A stretch of DNA of 45,997 nt from Bacillota bacterium (GCA_023431215.1 JAEYXR010000010.1:1-45997), one strand, 5' to 3'. Numbered from the stretch's first letter, positions 1-8,327 are shown. Notes: generated by a model from the sequence alone, not told the origin. Translations and numbers: made by a program.

Positions 1-2
1 AA

Positions 3-662
3 ATCACCCAGACTATACCGACTGTGGTCATTGGTGACCGGTCCTCGGAAACCAATATGGACATGGCAGAGTTTAACAACTACAACGGCGGTATTTTGGT
101 TGCACGGCACCTGATAAAACTTGGACACAAACATATTGCTTATATTACAACCACGCTAAATCCGGGGCACCCCGCCAGATACAGAAGATTGGAAGGGCTG
201 CGTGATACGTACCAAAAAGAATGCCCCAATGGAAAGGTTATTGTATTAGAAAGACATGTGGATATTGCCGAAGAACGTGATAACGTGGATATTGAACATC
301 AGGTTGGATATAGCCTGACCAAGCAGGCGCTTTCAGATAAGGATATTACCGCATTTGTCGCCATTAACGATATGGTGGCTTATGGCGTTATGGATGCCCT
401 GGAAGATGGAGGGTACATGGTGCCACAAGATTACAGTGTCTGTGGATTTGACAACCTGCTTTTTTCAAGATTTTCCAGAATTCAATTGACAACAGTAGAG
501 CATTCTATTCTTCAAAAAGGAAGAAGCGCCTTCCGCTTATTAAAAAACCAACTGGAAGCCAAAGATCATCCCCATTCTTACGATACAGGAAGTGTAACCC
601 GCGTTGAGTATCAAAGTGTTTTGGTAGAGGGAAAAACAACCGCACCCCCAAGAAAAAAGTAA
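3..662 (+). CDS. LacI/GntR-family transcription regulator, sensor domain only (5' partial)
   Basis: The reading frame is open from the first bases of the window, so the N-terminal DNA-binding domain and start codon lie upstream. What remains is the C-terminal part of a periplasmic-binding-protein-like sensor domain of the LacI/AraR type. It has a strand ending IPTVVIGDR, the NYNGGILVARHLIKLGHKHI helix, a RRLEGLRD segment, AFVAINDMVAYGVMDALED and a CGFDNLLFSRF segment followed by LTTVEH. These match the ligand-cleft segments of the family. It is a cytoplasmic sugar-responsive regulator, probably a repressor. Its build matches the GntR-LacI regulator at 21946-23079, so it may be of the same AraR-like type, but its DNA-binding domain is not visible. 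A strong hairpin terminator follows, separating it from the next operon. Confidence 0.85.
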   Translation: MTQTIPTVVIGDRSSETNMDMAEFNNYNGGILVARHLIKLGHKHIAYITTTLNPGHPARYRRLEGLRDTYQKECPNGKVIVLERHVDIAEERDNVDIEHQVGYSLTKQALSDKDITAFVAINDMVAYGVMDALEDGGYMVPQDYSVCGFDNLLFSRFSRIQLTTVEHSILQKGRSAFRLLKNQLEAKDHPHSYDTGSVTRVEYQSVLVEGKTTAPPRKK

Positions 663-698
663 TCCCTTCCTAAAAAATAACTATTTATTATGTATAAC

Positions 699-749
699 AA
701 AAGCCGGCATCCAGATTTAGATGAAACTAAGTCTGGTTGCCGGCTTTTT
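699..749 (+). terminator. Rho-independent terminator of the LacI-type regulator
   Basis: A long stem pairs AAAGCCGGCA and CCAGA on the left arm with TCTGG and GCCGGCTTTTT on the right arm. The loop is six bases (ATGAAA) and there are only two internal mismatches. The right arm runs into a T tract. It begins about 37 bases after the stop codon. Confidence 0.85.
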
Positions 750-1087
750 GTGTTTGTTTTAGTGGCAGTAACTGTTGATGTGTGACCAAACAAAAGCTAC
801 TGCCATGGCAAGACTTCCTGTCAGACACATGGAAGTTGTTATTTCCCTGCCACTTTGGCAAAATCACACTAAGAAGTACGTTCATAGAATATTTGTCCCG
901 TTGTGGTAGGAAAAGAAATGCTATAATAATGTTGCAATCTATTTACTTGTTTTTTCTTGATTATTAAGCTACAAGCACAAGCATCAATCAACACCATAAA
1001 TTGCCTTGTTTTATCCCATAACAAAGCTTTAAAACCTGCACAAGTTAAAAAATACGTCTCGGACTATGTAAAGAATGTATGATTAGT

Positions 1088-1116
1088 TTGTAAAGTTTTG
1101 CAACAATACCTATGAA
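1088..1116 (+). promoter_or_regulatory. Candidate promoter of the PRD-regulator operon
   Basis: TTGTAA and TATGAA are separated by exactly 17 bases, about 57 bases before the regulator start codon. Each box matches four of six consensus positions, so this is a tentative call. No sigma-54 type GG/GC promoter was found upstream. Confidence 0.3.
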
Positions 1117-1172
1117 TGATTCTTGTGTTGTAGCTTATACTCGTTTCACCTATAATTTAGCCAAAGGAAAGA

Positions 1173-3257
1173 ATGCTGATGAATGAACTTAAAAAACAAA
1201 AATCTGATTTTGTTTTGCCGAAAGAAAGGGTATTGACCATGATCCAGCTTACCAGCAGGCAGCAGGCTTTGCTTGGTTATCTGCTCGGTACTACCGAACC
1301 AGTACCGGTAAGGGCTATTGCAAAGCAGTTTCAACTTAGTGAGCGCACCATACGCTACGATCTTGATACTGTTGGGGTATGGATAAAGAATCGTGGTGGT
1401 GAGCTTATTAAAAAACCCAATTGTGGGATAAGCATTGAAATAAGTGACCCCATACGGAAGCAGCTGGTGGCGTCCCTAAGCAGCGATTCTGAGGTTGTTA
1501 AGGTGCTTACGCCGGAACAACGGTGTGAAATCATTTATTATCAGCTTCTTTTTAGCTCCTGTGCTGTAACCGCAGACGATTTGGCAGGCAAACTCTTGGT
1601 GAGTCGGCCTACCATCATGGGTGATCTGCACAGTATGCGGCAAGGGCTTGCTGCCAAGCGCTTAACTATCACCAGTAAAAAAGGCGAAGGCTACAAGCTG
1701 CAGGGAAAAGAGTCTGATATCAGGTTTTGTCTGGTTGACGCTTTGGAAAAGCTCTTGACAGACTGCAAGACCATTACCCGCTATACACTTACCTCCCGAA
1801 TTATTCAGAGTCTCCCCCGAAACGAAAATAATTTGCGTTCCTTGGCATTAAACTATCTTTCCTCCATCGACCTGGATGCTCTGGCCAAATTGCTTCAATA
1901 TTCTAAAGAAATCATGCCCTACATCATGCCGGAAAGTGATCATATTCGCTTTTTGCTATACATGGCAGTGCTGGTTTACCGGGTTCAGCAAGGGGCGGTT
2001 CTTACCGAAAAAGAAGTCCACCCCAATAATAAAGGGTTACGGGAATACCAATTAGCAGCATTGCTTGCCAATGGTTTAAACTCCCAATATAAACTAAAAC
2101 TGCAAAAAGAAGAAGTTGACCAGCTTGGTTTATGGCTGATTCTTTGCAACACCAAATTCCCGCCTAAGGCAGATGATAAAATAACGGAAAAACTTTCTGC
2201 CGTTCTGGATAAAATGATTGAGCTGCTAAAATCTAACCCCAGCTATGATATGCCAGATTATTTTAGGGACAAACTTAAAATAAATTTACTCAGCCATCTA
2301 CGGCTTACCATAAAAAAGCACTATTTAAATATCTCCTCTCCCAATCCCCTCTTGGTACAAATGAAGGCAAACTACCCCGATATCTTTACTGTTGTGTACC
2401 AAATGGCAGAGGTTTTTGAAAGTGAAACTCAAATTGCTCTGGATGAAGATGAGATTGGCTTCATCGCCATCCATATTGCTGCTAGCATTGAAGAATGCAA
2501 CAGGCATACAAACAAAAGAGCACTCATTGTGTGCAACACCGGCCGGGGCGCAGCGCAAGTTCTACAAAATCGTATCCGCAACAATATCCCGCAGTTAGAA
2601 ATTATCAAAACCATGGCTGCACTGGATGTGGAAGACACCGATACACTAAAAAACATTGATCTTATCATCAGTACAGTAGAAATGCCCGAGTTAAGCAAAC
2701 CTGTATTCCGTGTAAGCCCTATTATCAGCGCCATGGAAATTGAGCATATCAACAACTACTTAAACGGTAAAATAGGTGTTCATGAGTTTAACAAGCTGCC
2801 TCAAGATGAAGAGTATATGTGCAGTAGCCTGGAACAAGTAGTAGACAAATATGTTTCTGCCCAGGAAAAAGAAAAATGTCACAAGGAACTGAAGGATATT
2901 GTAGACACCTTTACCATGACCAAAGCAAAAGTAATTGATTCAGTAGCAGAAGAAAATGCAATGCTTCAGTATTCAATGATTTTAGCTAAAATAGGCAGTG
3001 CCATTATAGAAATCAGCCAAATTTTTAACATTAAAATTTCCTGCGAACAAGCCTTTGGATTGGTGATACACATTTTAATGTCCATTCCCCGCTGGCGAAA
3101 GGGCTCCTCTAATCGTAAGTTTGCCAGTGAACAATATAAAAATGAACACCTGGAAATTTATGAATATCTGGTCAGCCATTTGAGAGAAACATCCTCTGAA
3201 TATGGTGTGCAAATTCCCGATAAGGAAGCCCTGGCATTGATGCGATACTTTATTTAA
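1173..3257 (+). CDS. PRD/EIIB-domain transcription regulator (BglG/MtlR-like)
   Basis: This 694-residue cytoplasmic regulator has a helix-turn-helix (about 25-80, with LSERTIRYDL) and a second Mga-like HTH (about 115-180, with SRPTIMGDL). Two PRD domains follow, PRD1 about 225-325 (His257) and PRD2 about 345-442 (His375, His434). An EIIB-like domain (about 448-535) carries Cys454 in VCNTGRGAAQ. The C-terminal segment (about 560-694) looks like a third PRD, with His633 in GLVIHILMSIPR and a closing IPDKEALALM. In this family HPr and EIIB phosphorylate the PRD histidines and the EIIB cysteine, setting activity by PTS flux. It opens an operon that also encodes EI and HPr, so it is most likely the local activator. 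AAAGGAAAG precedes two closely spaced ATGs (1173 and 1179), and either could be used. Confidence 0.88.
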   Translation: MLMNELKKQKSDFVLPKERVLTMIQLTSRQQALLGYLLGTTEPVPVRAIAKQFQLSERTIRYDLDTVGVWIKNRGGELIKKPNCGISIEISDPIRKQLVASLSSDSEVVKVLTPEQRCEIIYYQLLFSSCAVTADDLAGKLLVSRPTIMGDLHSMRQGLAAKRLTITSKKGEGYKLQGKESDIRFCLVDALEKLLTDCKTITRYTLTSRIIQSLPRNENNLRSLALNYLSSIDLDALAKLLQYSKEIMPYIMPESDHIRFLLYMAVLVYRVQQGAVLTEKEVHPNNKGLREYQLAALLANGLNSQYKLKLQKEEVDQLGLWLILCNTKFPPKADDKITEKLSAVLDKMIELLKSNPSYDMPDYFRDKLKINLLSHLRLTIKKHYLNISSPNPLLVQMKANYPDIFTVVYQMAEVFESETQIALDEDEIGFIAIHIAASIEECNRHTNKRALIVCNTGRGAAQVLQNRIRNNIPQLEIIKTMAALDVEDTDTLKNIDLIISTVEMPELSKPVFRVSPIISAMEIEHINNYLNGKIGVHEFNKLPQDEEYMCSSLEQVVDKYVSAQEKEKCHKELKDIVDTFTMTKAKVIDSVAEENAMLQYSMILAKIGSAIIEISQIFNIKISCEQAFGLVIHILMSIPRWRKGSSNRKFASEQYKNEHLEIYEYLVSHLRETSSEYGVQIPDKEALALMRYFI

Positions 3258-3281
3258 GATTGATAAAAGGCAGGTTTTATT

Positions 3282-4400
3282 ATGAAGAACAGAATATTGC
3301 TTTCAGGAGGATTGTTGCTGGATAAAAGTGAAGGCTTGTTGGGAGTTAAAAAAGACATTCTTCTCAACAACGGACGAATTGATAAAATAGCCGATGACAT
3401 CCCCCCCGAGGCGGATATGCAGGTCATCAATTTGCAGGGCAACTATGTTGCCCCGGGATTTATCGATATCCATGCTCATGTTTTTCCCGGCTGTGACTTG
3501 GGTGTGGAGCCGGATAGTATCGGTGTCAAAACCGGTGTAACCTGTATCTGTGATGCAGGCACTGCCGGCCCTGAGAATCTGAAGGAATTTATTGATAACT
3601 ACATCCAACCTTCCAAAACCCGTGTTTTTTCAGAAATGCATTTTTCCCGCAAAGGGCTGTTTGTTAAACCCGAGGCAGACGACCCTTCAAAGTATGATAT
3701 TGATTTGGCAGAAAAGGTTTATTACCAATACAAGGATTATATTGTTGCAATTAAAGCAAGAGCCAGCAACAGCACTGTAGGTAAACTGGGAATAGAACCT
3801 ATTAAAGAGGCAAAAAAACTATCCTCGCGTATTGGTATCCCCCTCTATGTACATATTGGAAATCCTCTGCCTTACATTGAAGACGTTCTTGAAGTTATGC
3901 AAAAGGGCGATATGGTGACACATTGCTTCCACGGTAAAATAAACGGCCTGCTGCAGGATGGCAAAATCAAAGCAGAAACCCAGGCAGCCCGGGATAGAGG
4001 CGTGCTTTTTGATGTGGGTCACGGCAAAGAAAGCTTCAATTTTAACACCGCTAAAACAGCCTTTGCGCTGGGCTTTTACCCTGATGTCATCAGCACAGAC
4101 CTGCACGTAAAAAATGTAAACGGTCCGGTGTACAGCCTGCCCGTTACCATGGATAAGATGATGGCGCTGGGAATTTCTTTGGAGGATTGTGTTGAGAAGG
4201 TTACCGCAGCCCCCGCCGCAGCCTTTTCTTTAAAAGACTTAGGCAAACTGAAGGAAGGTTATCTTGCAGATATTACTGTTTTTCATATGGAAAACGGCCA
4301 TTATGATTACACAGATTCTGACGGTAATGTACTAAGCGGCACAACATCCATCCGCCCTGATTATGCCATAGTGGGCGGCGTTGTGCAGATGCAGCAATAA
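3282..4400 (+). CDS. Amidohydrolase/deacetylase-family metallohydrolase (first copy)
   Basis: This is a 372-residue TIM-barrel amidohydrolase related to dihydroorotases and EF_0837-type deacetylases. Metal-site residues are visible: His64 and His66 in FIDIHAH, Lys158 in VAIKARAS (candidate carboxylated lysine), His191 in YVHIGNP, His214 and His217 in THCFHG, His247 in DVGHGKES and Asp273 in ISTDLHV. The family hydrolyses cyclic or linear amide bonds, and the true substrate here is unknown. A paralogue sits at the far end of the same operon (9304-10458) with the same motif order but a different substrate-loop region. It starts 24 bases after the regulator with an AAAGGCAGG ribosome site. I infer that it removes an acyl or amide group from the imported compound. 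Confidence 0.85.
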   Translation: MKNRILLSGGLLLDKSEGLLGVKKDILLNNGRIDKIADDIPPEADMQVINLQGNYVAPGFIDIHAHVFPGCDLGVEPDSIGVKTGVTCICDAGTAGPENLKEFIDNYIQPSKTRVFSEMHFSRKGLFVKPEADDPSKYDIDLAEKVYYQYKDYIVAIKARASNSTVGKLGIEPIKEAKKLSSRIGIPLYVHIGNPLPYIEDVLEVMQKGDMVTHCFHGKINGLLQDGKIKAETQAARDRGVLFDVGHGKESFNFNTAKTAFALGFYPDVISTDLHVKNVNGPVYSLPVTMDKMMALGISLEDCVEKVTAAPAAAFSLKDLGKLKEGYLADITVFHMENGHYDYTDSDGNVLSGTTSIRPDYAIVGGVVQMQQ

Positions 4401-4435
4401 TACAACAAACTGGAAACTAGGAAGGGGAACACGGG

Positions 4436-4804
4436 ATGACCGCACTTGAATTGGTCAAGAGCATGGAAGAAAAAATGGAGATGCCAAAGGAGTATTACGG
4501 CGCCATAGAAAAGTATGTGCCTGCTCTGATTGAAGATTTAAAAGTATATGGGGTAACTTTTGGCGAAAACAGCGCAATTGGTTTTGCTTCCCACGCCATG
4601 GGCCTGATAAAGCGTCTGGAAACCGGTGAAAAGGTGAAGGACTTGGGTGACGAGGTACTTACGCAGTTGGAGGAAGAACCATTGGAGATTTCCAGAAAGG
4701 TTATTAAACCTTTGGAAAACGCCTACAAGGTTACTTTGGATCATTCCGAGCTTGCATTGCTGACAATACATGTTCAGACTGCAATAATGAAAATGAAAAA
4801 ATAG
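4436..4804 (+). CDS. Small stand-alone PRD-domain protein (EF_0829 family)
   Basis: This 122-residue protein is a single PTS regulation domain without any DNA- or RNA-binding domain. The two histidines expected of a PRD are visible, in FASHAMGLIKRLETGE and in HSELALLTIHVQTA. The match is to the small PRD family found in the EF_0829/AHA_3910 gene cluster. Being able to accept phosphate from HPr, it could act as an anti-regulator of the large PRD protein, or as a phosphoryl-controlled subunit of the membrane complex encoded next. Neither role is established. A GGAAGGGG ribosome site precedes the ATG, and the gene sits between the amidohydrolase and the SFCGS gene on the same strand. Confidence 0.8.
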   Translation: MTALELVKSMEEKMEMPKEYYGAIEKYVPALIEDLKVYGVTFGENSAIGFASHAMGLIKRLETGEKVKDLGDEVLTQLEEEPLEISRKVIKPLENAYKVTLDHSELALLTIHVQTAIMKMKK

Positions 4805-4858
4805 CAAAAAATTATTTTATAGCCAACAAAAAATATTACAAAAAAGAGGTGTTAGCAA

Positions 4859-5236
4859 ATGGCAAAAAAGGTAGTGGTTGTGATTGGTGAACGGATGGGC
4901 AAAGGCAATCATGTTGCCGAAGGTATTCGCAAAGCAGGTGGTGAAGCCATTGTAATTCCGGGTATGGCGGCCGACATGAAACTGGGCGATGTGATGAACA
5001 AGGAAAATGCTGATTTGGGCCTGAGCTTTTGCGGCAGCGGCGGTGCCGGTGCACTGATGGCAGCCAACAAGTACGGCTACAAGTGTCGGCACTCTATGCG
5101 CAGCATTGATGAGGGTGTCACCGCAGTTCGGGACGGAATTAAGGTTTTGGGATTTGGCTTTATGGATGTAGAGGAACTGGGTAAGCGGCTGGTAGAAACC
5201 TATTATGAGGTAAACGGCAAGCCTACCGAAGATTAA
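4859..5236 (+). CDS. Glycine-rich SFCGS-family protein (EF_0830 type)
   Basis: This 125-residue soluble protein has a beta-strand start KKVVVVIGERMGKG and the signature SFCGSGGAGALMAANKYGYK, with Cys58. The family is named for the SFCGS motif and has no assigned function. What I see is a resemblance to RpiB/LacAB sugar-phosphate isomerases: an aspartate before a strand, then CGxGxG, then AANK and a glycine, and later VLGFG followed by a helix with ELGKRLVETYY. This mirrors the RpiB order CGTGxG, AANK, G, then LG-R. In RpiB that cysteine is the catalytic base. A PTS EIIB-like phosphocysteine is an alternative reading. It is followed within one operon by DUF4312, DUF4311 and DUF4310, which nearly always travel with it. 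The role is unproven. Confidence 0.82.
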   Translation: MAKKVVVVIGERMGKGNHVAEGIRKAGGEAIVIPGMAADMKLGDVMNKENADLGLSFCGSGGAGALMAANKYGYKCRHSMRSIDEGVTAVRDGIKVLGFGFMDVEELGKRLVETYYEVNGKPTED

Positions 5237-5261
5237 TTTACAATGAAAGGGCAGTGCTGAT

Positions 5262-5549
5262 ATGGATATTATAGGACAGTCATGCTTAAAAACAGAAACA
5301 AAGGAGTTCATCCTTGAGGCATATGGAAAAAACAAGAAGGAAGCCGTCGCAGCTGTTTTTACAAAGCTAAAAAAAGAAGTGTATTCTTCTACTGATGGTC
5401 TTATTATCCATATGGAACCGGAGGATGTGATACTGCTGAAGGAGGAAGAAAAAACCTCAGTACAAAAGTTTTTTGGCTTTTTTGCCCCCAAGGAAATTCA
5501 GGATTATCACATTCAGCTAAAGGTAATTGTGAGGGTCAAATACATCTAA
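5262..5549 (+). CDS. DUF4312-family small protein (EF_0831 type)
   Basis: This 95-residue soluble alpha/beta protein has no membrane segment or signal peptide. Visible features are an amphipathic helix (KNKKEAVAAVFTKLKKEVY), a strand GLIIHMEPEDVILL and a C-terminal strand IQLKVIVRVKYI. It matches the DUF4312 family known only from the SFCGS/DUF4310/DUF4311 cluster, and no function is assigned. Placed 25 bases after the SFCGS gene and just before the two membrane genes, it is a plausible cytoplasmic subunit of the same complex. No metal or nucleotide motif is visible. Confidence 0.75.
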   Translation: MDIIGQSCLKTETKEFILEAYGKNKKEAVAAVFTKLKKEVYSSTDGLIIHMEPEDVILLKEEEKTSVQKFFGFFAPKEIQDYHIQLKVIVRVKYI

Positions 5550-5607
5550 TTTTACTTCATTGATTACTGGGGAAACCCAGTGGCAATATCGCGAAAGGAG
5601 AGGTAAT

Positions 5608-6345
5608 ATGTTTTTTGAAGTTTTACTGAAATCTCTGATTCTGGGCGCATTGGGCGGTGCGGCTGTTTCTGCCGGTGCGGCCAGAATGTTCCACGCTCCT
5701 GAGGTGCAGGCAATGGGCGCATTCCGTACATTAGGTGAATTGAACGCTTGTAAGGGGGATCCTGTTGCTCACTTCTCTTTCGGTCTCGGCTTCTTCTTCA
5801 ACGCTGCCGGTTCTGTCATTGGCGCCGGCGCACTAACGCAGGACGTTTTGCACCGTATCATTCCCAACTGGTCTGCCGGTATGTTGCTCCTTAAAAACAA
5901 AAAGGTTGAAGAAACCATGCATGATCCGGCAAAAATGGGCGTTGTTGGTGCTGTGGTAGGTGCAATTACCGTTGCATTGCTAAACTGCATCGCCAGCCTC
6001 ATTCCCGAACAGCTCTCTGTCATTGCCAGCGGAATTTTGACTCCTGCCGCTAACCTGATGATCGGTACCGTAATGCCCATCATCTTCTGGCTTGCTGCCT
6101 TGGACGCAGGCAAAACAACCGGTATTTGGGGTACCATTCTGGGCGGTTTGTCTCATGTAATTATGGGCAACGCAGTTCCCGGATGCGTACTGGGTATCAT
6201 TATCGGTCAATCTGTGGAAGATAACGGCTACAACAAGACCGTTAAGATTATGCTGGCTGTAATTACCGTACTGTTTATTGTTATCGGCACCGGCCGCGGC
6301 TTCTGGGCCAAACTGTTGGTTGCCTTTTCCAGCTTCCTGGGATAA
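5608..6345 (+). CDS. DUF4311-family membrane protein (EF_0832 type), putative permease subunit
   Basis: This is a 245-residue, very hydrophobic, glycine- and alanine-rich protein with about six membrane segments. They include LLKSLILGALGGAAVSAG at the N-terminus, FSFGLGFFFNAAGSVIGAGAL, MGVVGAVVGAITVALL, and GTILGGLSHVIMGNAVPG near residues 170-190. A polar stretch FRTLGELNACKGDPVAHF between helices 1 and 2 could line a substrate site. I chose the ATG at 5608 because it follows AAAGGAGAGG and begins MFFEVLLKS. An upstream in-frame ATG at 5560 has no ribosome site. The family is uncharacterised. With DUF4310 it would form the membrane part of a transporter, which is an inference from hydrophobicity and constant linkage. 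Confidence 0.8.
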   Translation: MFFEVLLKSLILGALGGAAVSAGAARMFHAPEVQAMGAFRTLGELNACKGDPVAHFSFGLGFFFNAAGSVIGAGALTQDVLHRIIPNWSAGMLLLKNKKVEETMHDPAKMGVVGAVVGAITVALLNCIASLIPEQLSVIASGILTPAANLMIGTVMPIIFWLAALDAGKTTGIWGTILGGLSHVIMGNAVPGCVLGIIIGQSVEDNGYNKTVKIMLAVITVLFIVIGTGRGFWAKLLVAFSSFLG

Positions 6346-6367
6346 TTGAGAAAGAGGGGTTACTATT

Positions 6368-7042
6368 ATGGAAAAAATGCGTGAAGAAACAAGCGTTTTG
6401 GGTATGGGTAAATTACGCAGAGCATTATTAAAAGATTGGACTTTCCCCATTTTGACCGCTCTGCTAGGCGCAACCATGCTGGGTGGTGGTCACATGCTTA
6501 TCACTCATGGTTTTGGTCTGTTTAATGAAATTGCACAGGCAGAAATGCTCCGTCAGGGTATGGCAACAGGCGACTATGCAGCACCTATCGGCTACTGCAC
6601 CGGCTTCCTGCTTGCCCGTATCATGGAAGGTCCTCTGGTAGGAATTTTGGATATCGGCGGTTCCTTTATGACCGGCGTAGGTACAGGTATGACCGCTCTG
6701 CTTATGTCCGTTGGTTTGGACTTTTTGGTCACCAACTTTATCCTATCCCTGCTTACCGGCGCTGTTATCGGCGGTGCATTGGGTATTGTCATCATTACCG
6801 TCAGAAAAGCAATGCCCTCCGGCATGGCAGCTTCTGGTACCAATATTATGATGGGTGCCGGCAATGCCACAGGTCGTTATCTTGGTCCACTGATTATCAT
6901 GTCTGCTATCAGCTACAGCATCCCTGCAGGCATTGGTGCAATACTTGGTGCAGCCCTCTTCTTTAAAATGGACAAAGCCATTGTCGGCGGTGCCATCCTG
7001 GGGGCTATGCTGTTAGCATTTGTATTCCCTATTCCTGCATAA
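6368..7042 (+). CDS. DUF4310-family membrane protein (EF_0833 type), putative permease subunit
   Basis: This is a 224-residue glycine-rich integral membrane protein. A short cytoplasmic N-terminus (KLRRALLKDW) is followed by about six hydrophobic segments, for example FPILTALLGATMLGGGHMLI, LSLLTGAVIGGALGIVIITV and IPAGIGAILGAALFF. Polar residues between segments (GDYAAPIGYCTGFLLARIME, and the SGMAASGTNIMMGAGNATGR stretch) could form a translocation path. It belongs to the DUF4310 family, which has no assigned function and sits beside DUF4311, DUF4312 and SFCGS genes. The gene is 22 bases after DUF4311 with an AGAGGGG ribosome site. A hairpin with a short T run follows, so transcription may partly stop here. 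Confidence 0.8.
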   Translation: MEKMREETSVLGMGKLRRALLKDWTFPILTALLGATMLGGGHMLITHGFGLFNEIAQAEMLRQGMATGDYAAPIGYCTGFLLARIMEGPLVGILDIGGSFMTGVGTGMTALLMSVGLDFLVTNFILSLLTGAVIGGALGIVIITVRKAMPSGMAASGTNIMMGAGNATGRYLGPLIIMSAISYSIPAGIGAILGAALFFKMDKAIVGGAILGAMLLAFVFPIPA

Positions 7043-7064
7043 ATCCTACATAAATCCAATAAGG

Positions 7065-7091
7065 GGAGAAAGGGAATTGCTCCCTTTCTCC
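7065..7091 (+). terminator. Internal hairpin terminator/attenuator after DUF4310
   Basis: A perfect 11-base-pair stem, GGAGAAAGGGA / TCCCTTTCTCC, with a five-base loop ATTGC is followed by ACCTTTTTC. It lies 23 bases after the DUF4310 stop codon. It would partly separate the transport half of the locus from the enzyme half. Confidence 0.7.
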
Positions 7092-7133
7092 ACCTTTTTC
7101 ATTTCAACGTTAACTTGTTATTAATTTTCACCT

Positions 7134-7162
7134 TTGGATATGGTTCTTCTATTTGCTGATAT
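7134..7162 (+). promoter_or_regulatory. Candidate internal promoter before the DgaE-like gene
   Basis: TTGGAT and TGATAT are separated by 17 bases, just after the internal hairpin and about 55 bases before the next start codon. The -35 box matches five of six positions and the -10 box four. It is a tentative call. Confidence 0.3.
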
Positions 7163-7217
7163 AAACTTTTGGTAATAAGGTAAAACCAACCCTTGAAGAT
7201 GAAAGAATGGAGGGTCT

Positions 7218-8327
7218 ATGTCTACAATTTACGAAAAAAACGGTATTAGACGGGTCATTAACGCCAGCGGCAGAATGACGGCTTTGGGGGTTTCTACCAT
7301 TCATGAAGAAACAGGCAAGGTCATGGTAGAGGCAGCTCAAAACTATGTGGTGATTGATGAACTGCTTGATAAAGTAGGAGAGATGATAAGCGCTTTCACC
7401 GGTGCAGAAGGCACCTGCGTTACCAGCAACACCTCTGCTGCCATTTGTTTATCTATTGCTGCTGTTATGACAGGTTATGATATTGATAAGGTAGAACGGA
7501 TTCCCAATACCACGGGAATGAAAAATGAAGTTATTATTCAAAAGGGGCATTGCATAAATTATGGTGCTCCTGTCACACAAATGATTCGCACAATGGGTGC
7601 CGTTGCGGTTGAGGTAGGCTGTGCCAACAAGGTTTCCAAAGAAAATATTATTGGTGCCATTACAGACAAAACAGCAGCCCTTTTGTATGTAAAGTCTCAC
7701 CACTGTGTTCAAAAAGGTATGGTTTCCATTCAGGACATGGTGGAAATTGCACATAGCCATCACCTGCCTTTGATTATTGATGCTTCTGCAGAAGAAGATT
7801 TGAGAAAATACATCGCCATGGGTGCAGATTTGGTATGCTACAGCGGCGCCAAGGCCATTGAAGGGCCTACTTCCGGCTTTATCACCGGTAAAAAAGACCT
7901 TACTGACGCCGCTAAGCTTCAGTACAAAGGCATTGGCCGCCCTATGAAGGTTGGCAAGGAAAGTATGATGGGACTTGTAAAAGCCATTGAAATTTATACA
8001 AGCCGAAATATGGAAGACTACGATGCCCATTTGGAGTCTACGGTAGACACTTTAATCAACCTGCTGCAAGGTCTGCCTTATATTACCATCAGCAAATCTG
8101 TAGATGAGGCCGGACGCAAGATCAGCCGTGTAAAAGTAGATGTTGCAGCCTCCTGCCCCCTGTCCGCTCAGGATATTACCAATCAGCTTAAGGCAGGCGA
8201 CCCCGGTATTTTTATCAGGGACCATTTTGCCAATGTGGGAACCTTGTTCTTTGACCCACGTCCCCTGCTCCCCGGTGACTGCGAAGCTATCGCCAACAAA
8301 ATGAAACAAATTTTGGAAGCCTGCTAA
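7218..8327 (+). CDS. dgaE: DgaE-family PLP-dependent ammonia-lyase (SelA-related)
   Basis: This 369-residue fold-type I PLP enzyme is related to selenocysteine synthase and belongs to the family of Salmonella DgaE. That enzyme removes ammonia from D-glucosaminate-6-phosphate to give 2-keto-3-deoxygluconate-6-phosphate. Visible features are the N-terminal RRVINASGRMTALGVS, a glycine/threonine phosphate-binding region TGAEGTCVTSNTSAAI (about 61-76), DAS at 188-190 on the strand before the lysine, and the PLP lysine Lys212 in YSGAKAIEGPTSG. The start follows TGGAGGG. The downstream DgaF aldolase completes the same pathway. Substrate specificity is inferred: the usual mannose-type DgaABCD permease is missing here, so the amino-acid sugar may enter in another form and may not be identical to glucosaminate. 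Confidence 0.85.
   Translation: MSTIYEKNGIRRVINASGRMTALGVSTIHEETGKVMVEAAQNYVVIDELLDKVGEMISAFTGAEGTCVTSNTSAAICLSIAAVMTGYDIDKVERIPNTTGMKNEVIIQKGHCINYGAPVTQMIRTMGAVAVEVGCANKVSKENIIGAITDKTAALLYVKSHHCVQKGMVSIQDMVEIAHSHHLPLIIDASAEEDLRKYIAMGADLVCYSGAKAIEGPTSGFITGKKDLTDAAKLQYKGIGRPMKVGKESMMGLVKAIEIYTSRNMEDYDAHLESTVDTLINLLQGLPYITISKSVDEAGRKISRVKVDVAASCPLSAQDITNQLKAGDPGIFIRDHFANVGTLFFDPRPLLPGDCEAIANKMKQILEAC

Larger units (their letters stand above)
663..1172. other. Intergenic region between the regulator and the PRD operon
   Basis: This stretch of about 510 bases has no convincing gene. It holds the terminator of the preceding gene, then an inverted repeat TGGCAGTA (763-770) / TACTGCCA (798-805) with a 27-base loop. 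There is a TATAAT at 922-927 with TTGTGG 15 bases upstream, which is a short spacer, and a better-spaced weak promoter nearer the PRD regulator. The short open frames here are AT-rich, lack ribosome binding sites and resemble nothing I recognise. Confidence 0.5.

Noticed and set aside
782..967. Short plus-strand open frame in the first intergenic region
   Set aside because: AT-rich, no ribosome site, product without recognisable motif and overlapped by inverted repeats.
5560..5607. Upstream ATG extension of the DUF4311 gene
   Set aside because: No ribosome site and a polar, unrelated N-terminal extension. The ATG at 5608 has a strong site.
4859..7042. Classical PTS Enzyme IIABC (mannose, galactitol or ascorbate type)
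   Set aside because: No EIIA histidine motif, no EIIB start-strand cysteine pattern and no recognisable EIIC signature, so only a functional analogy is proposed.
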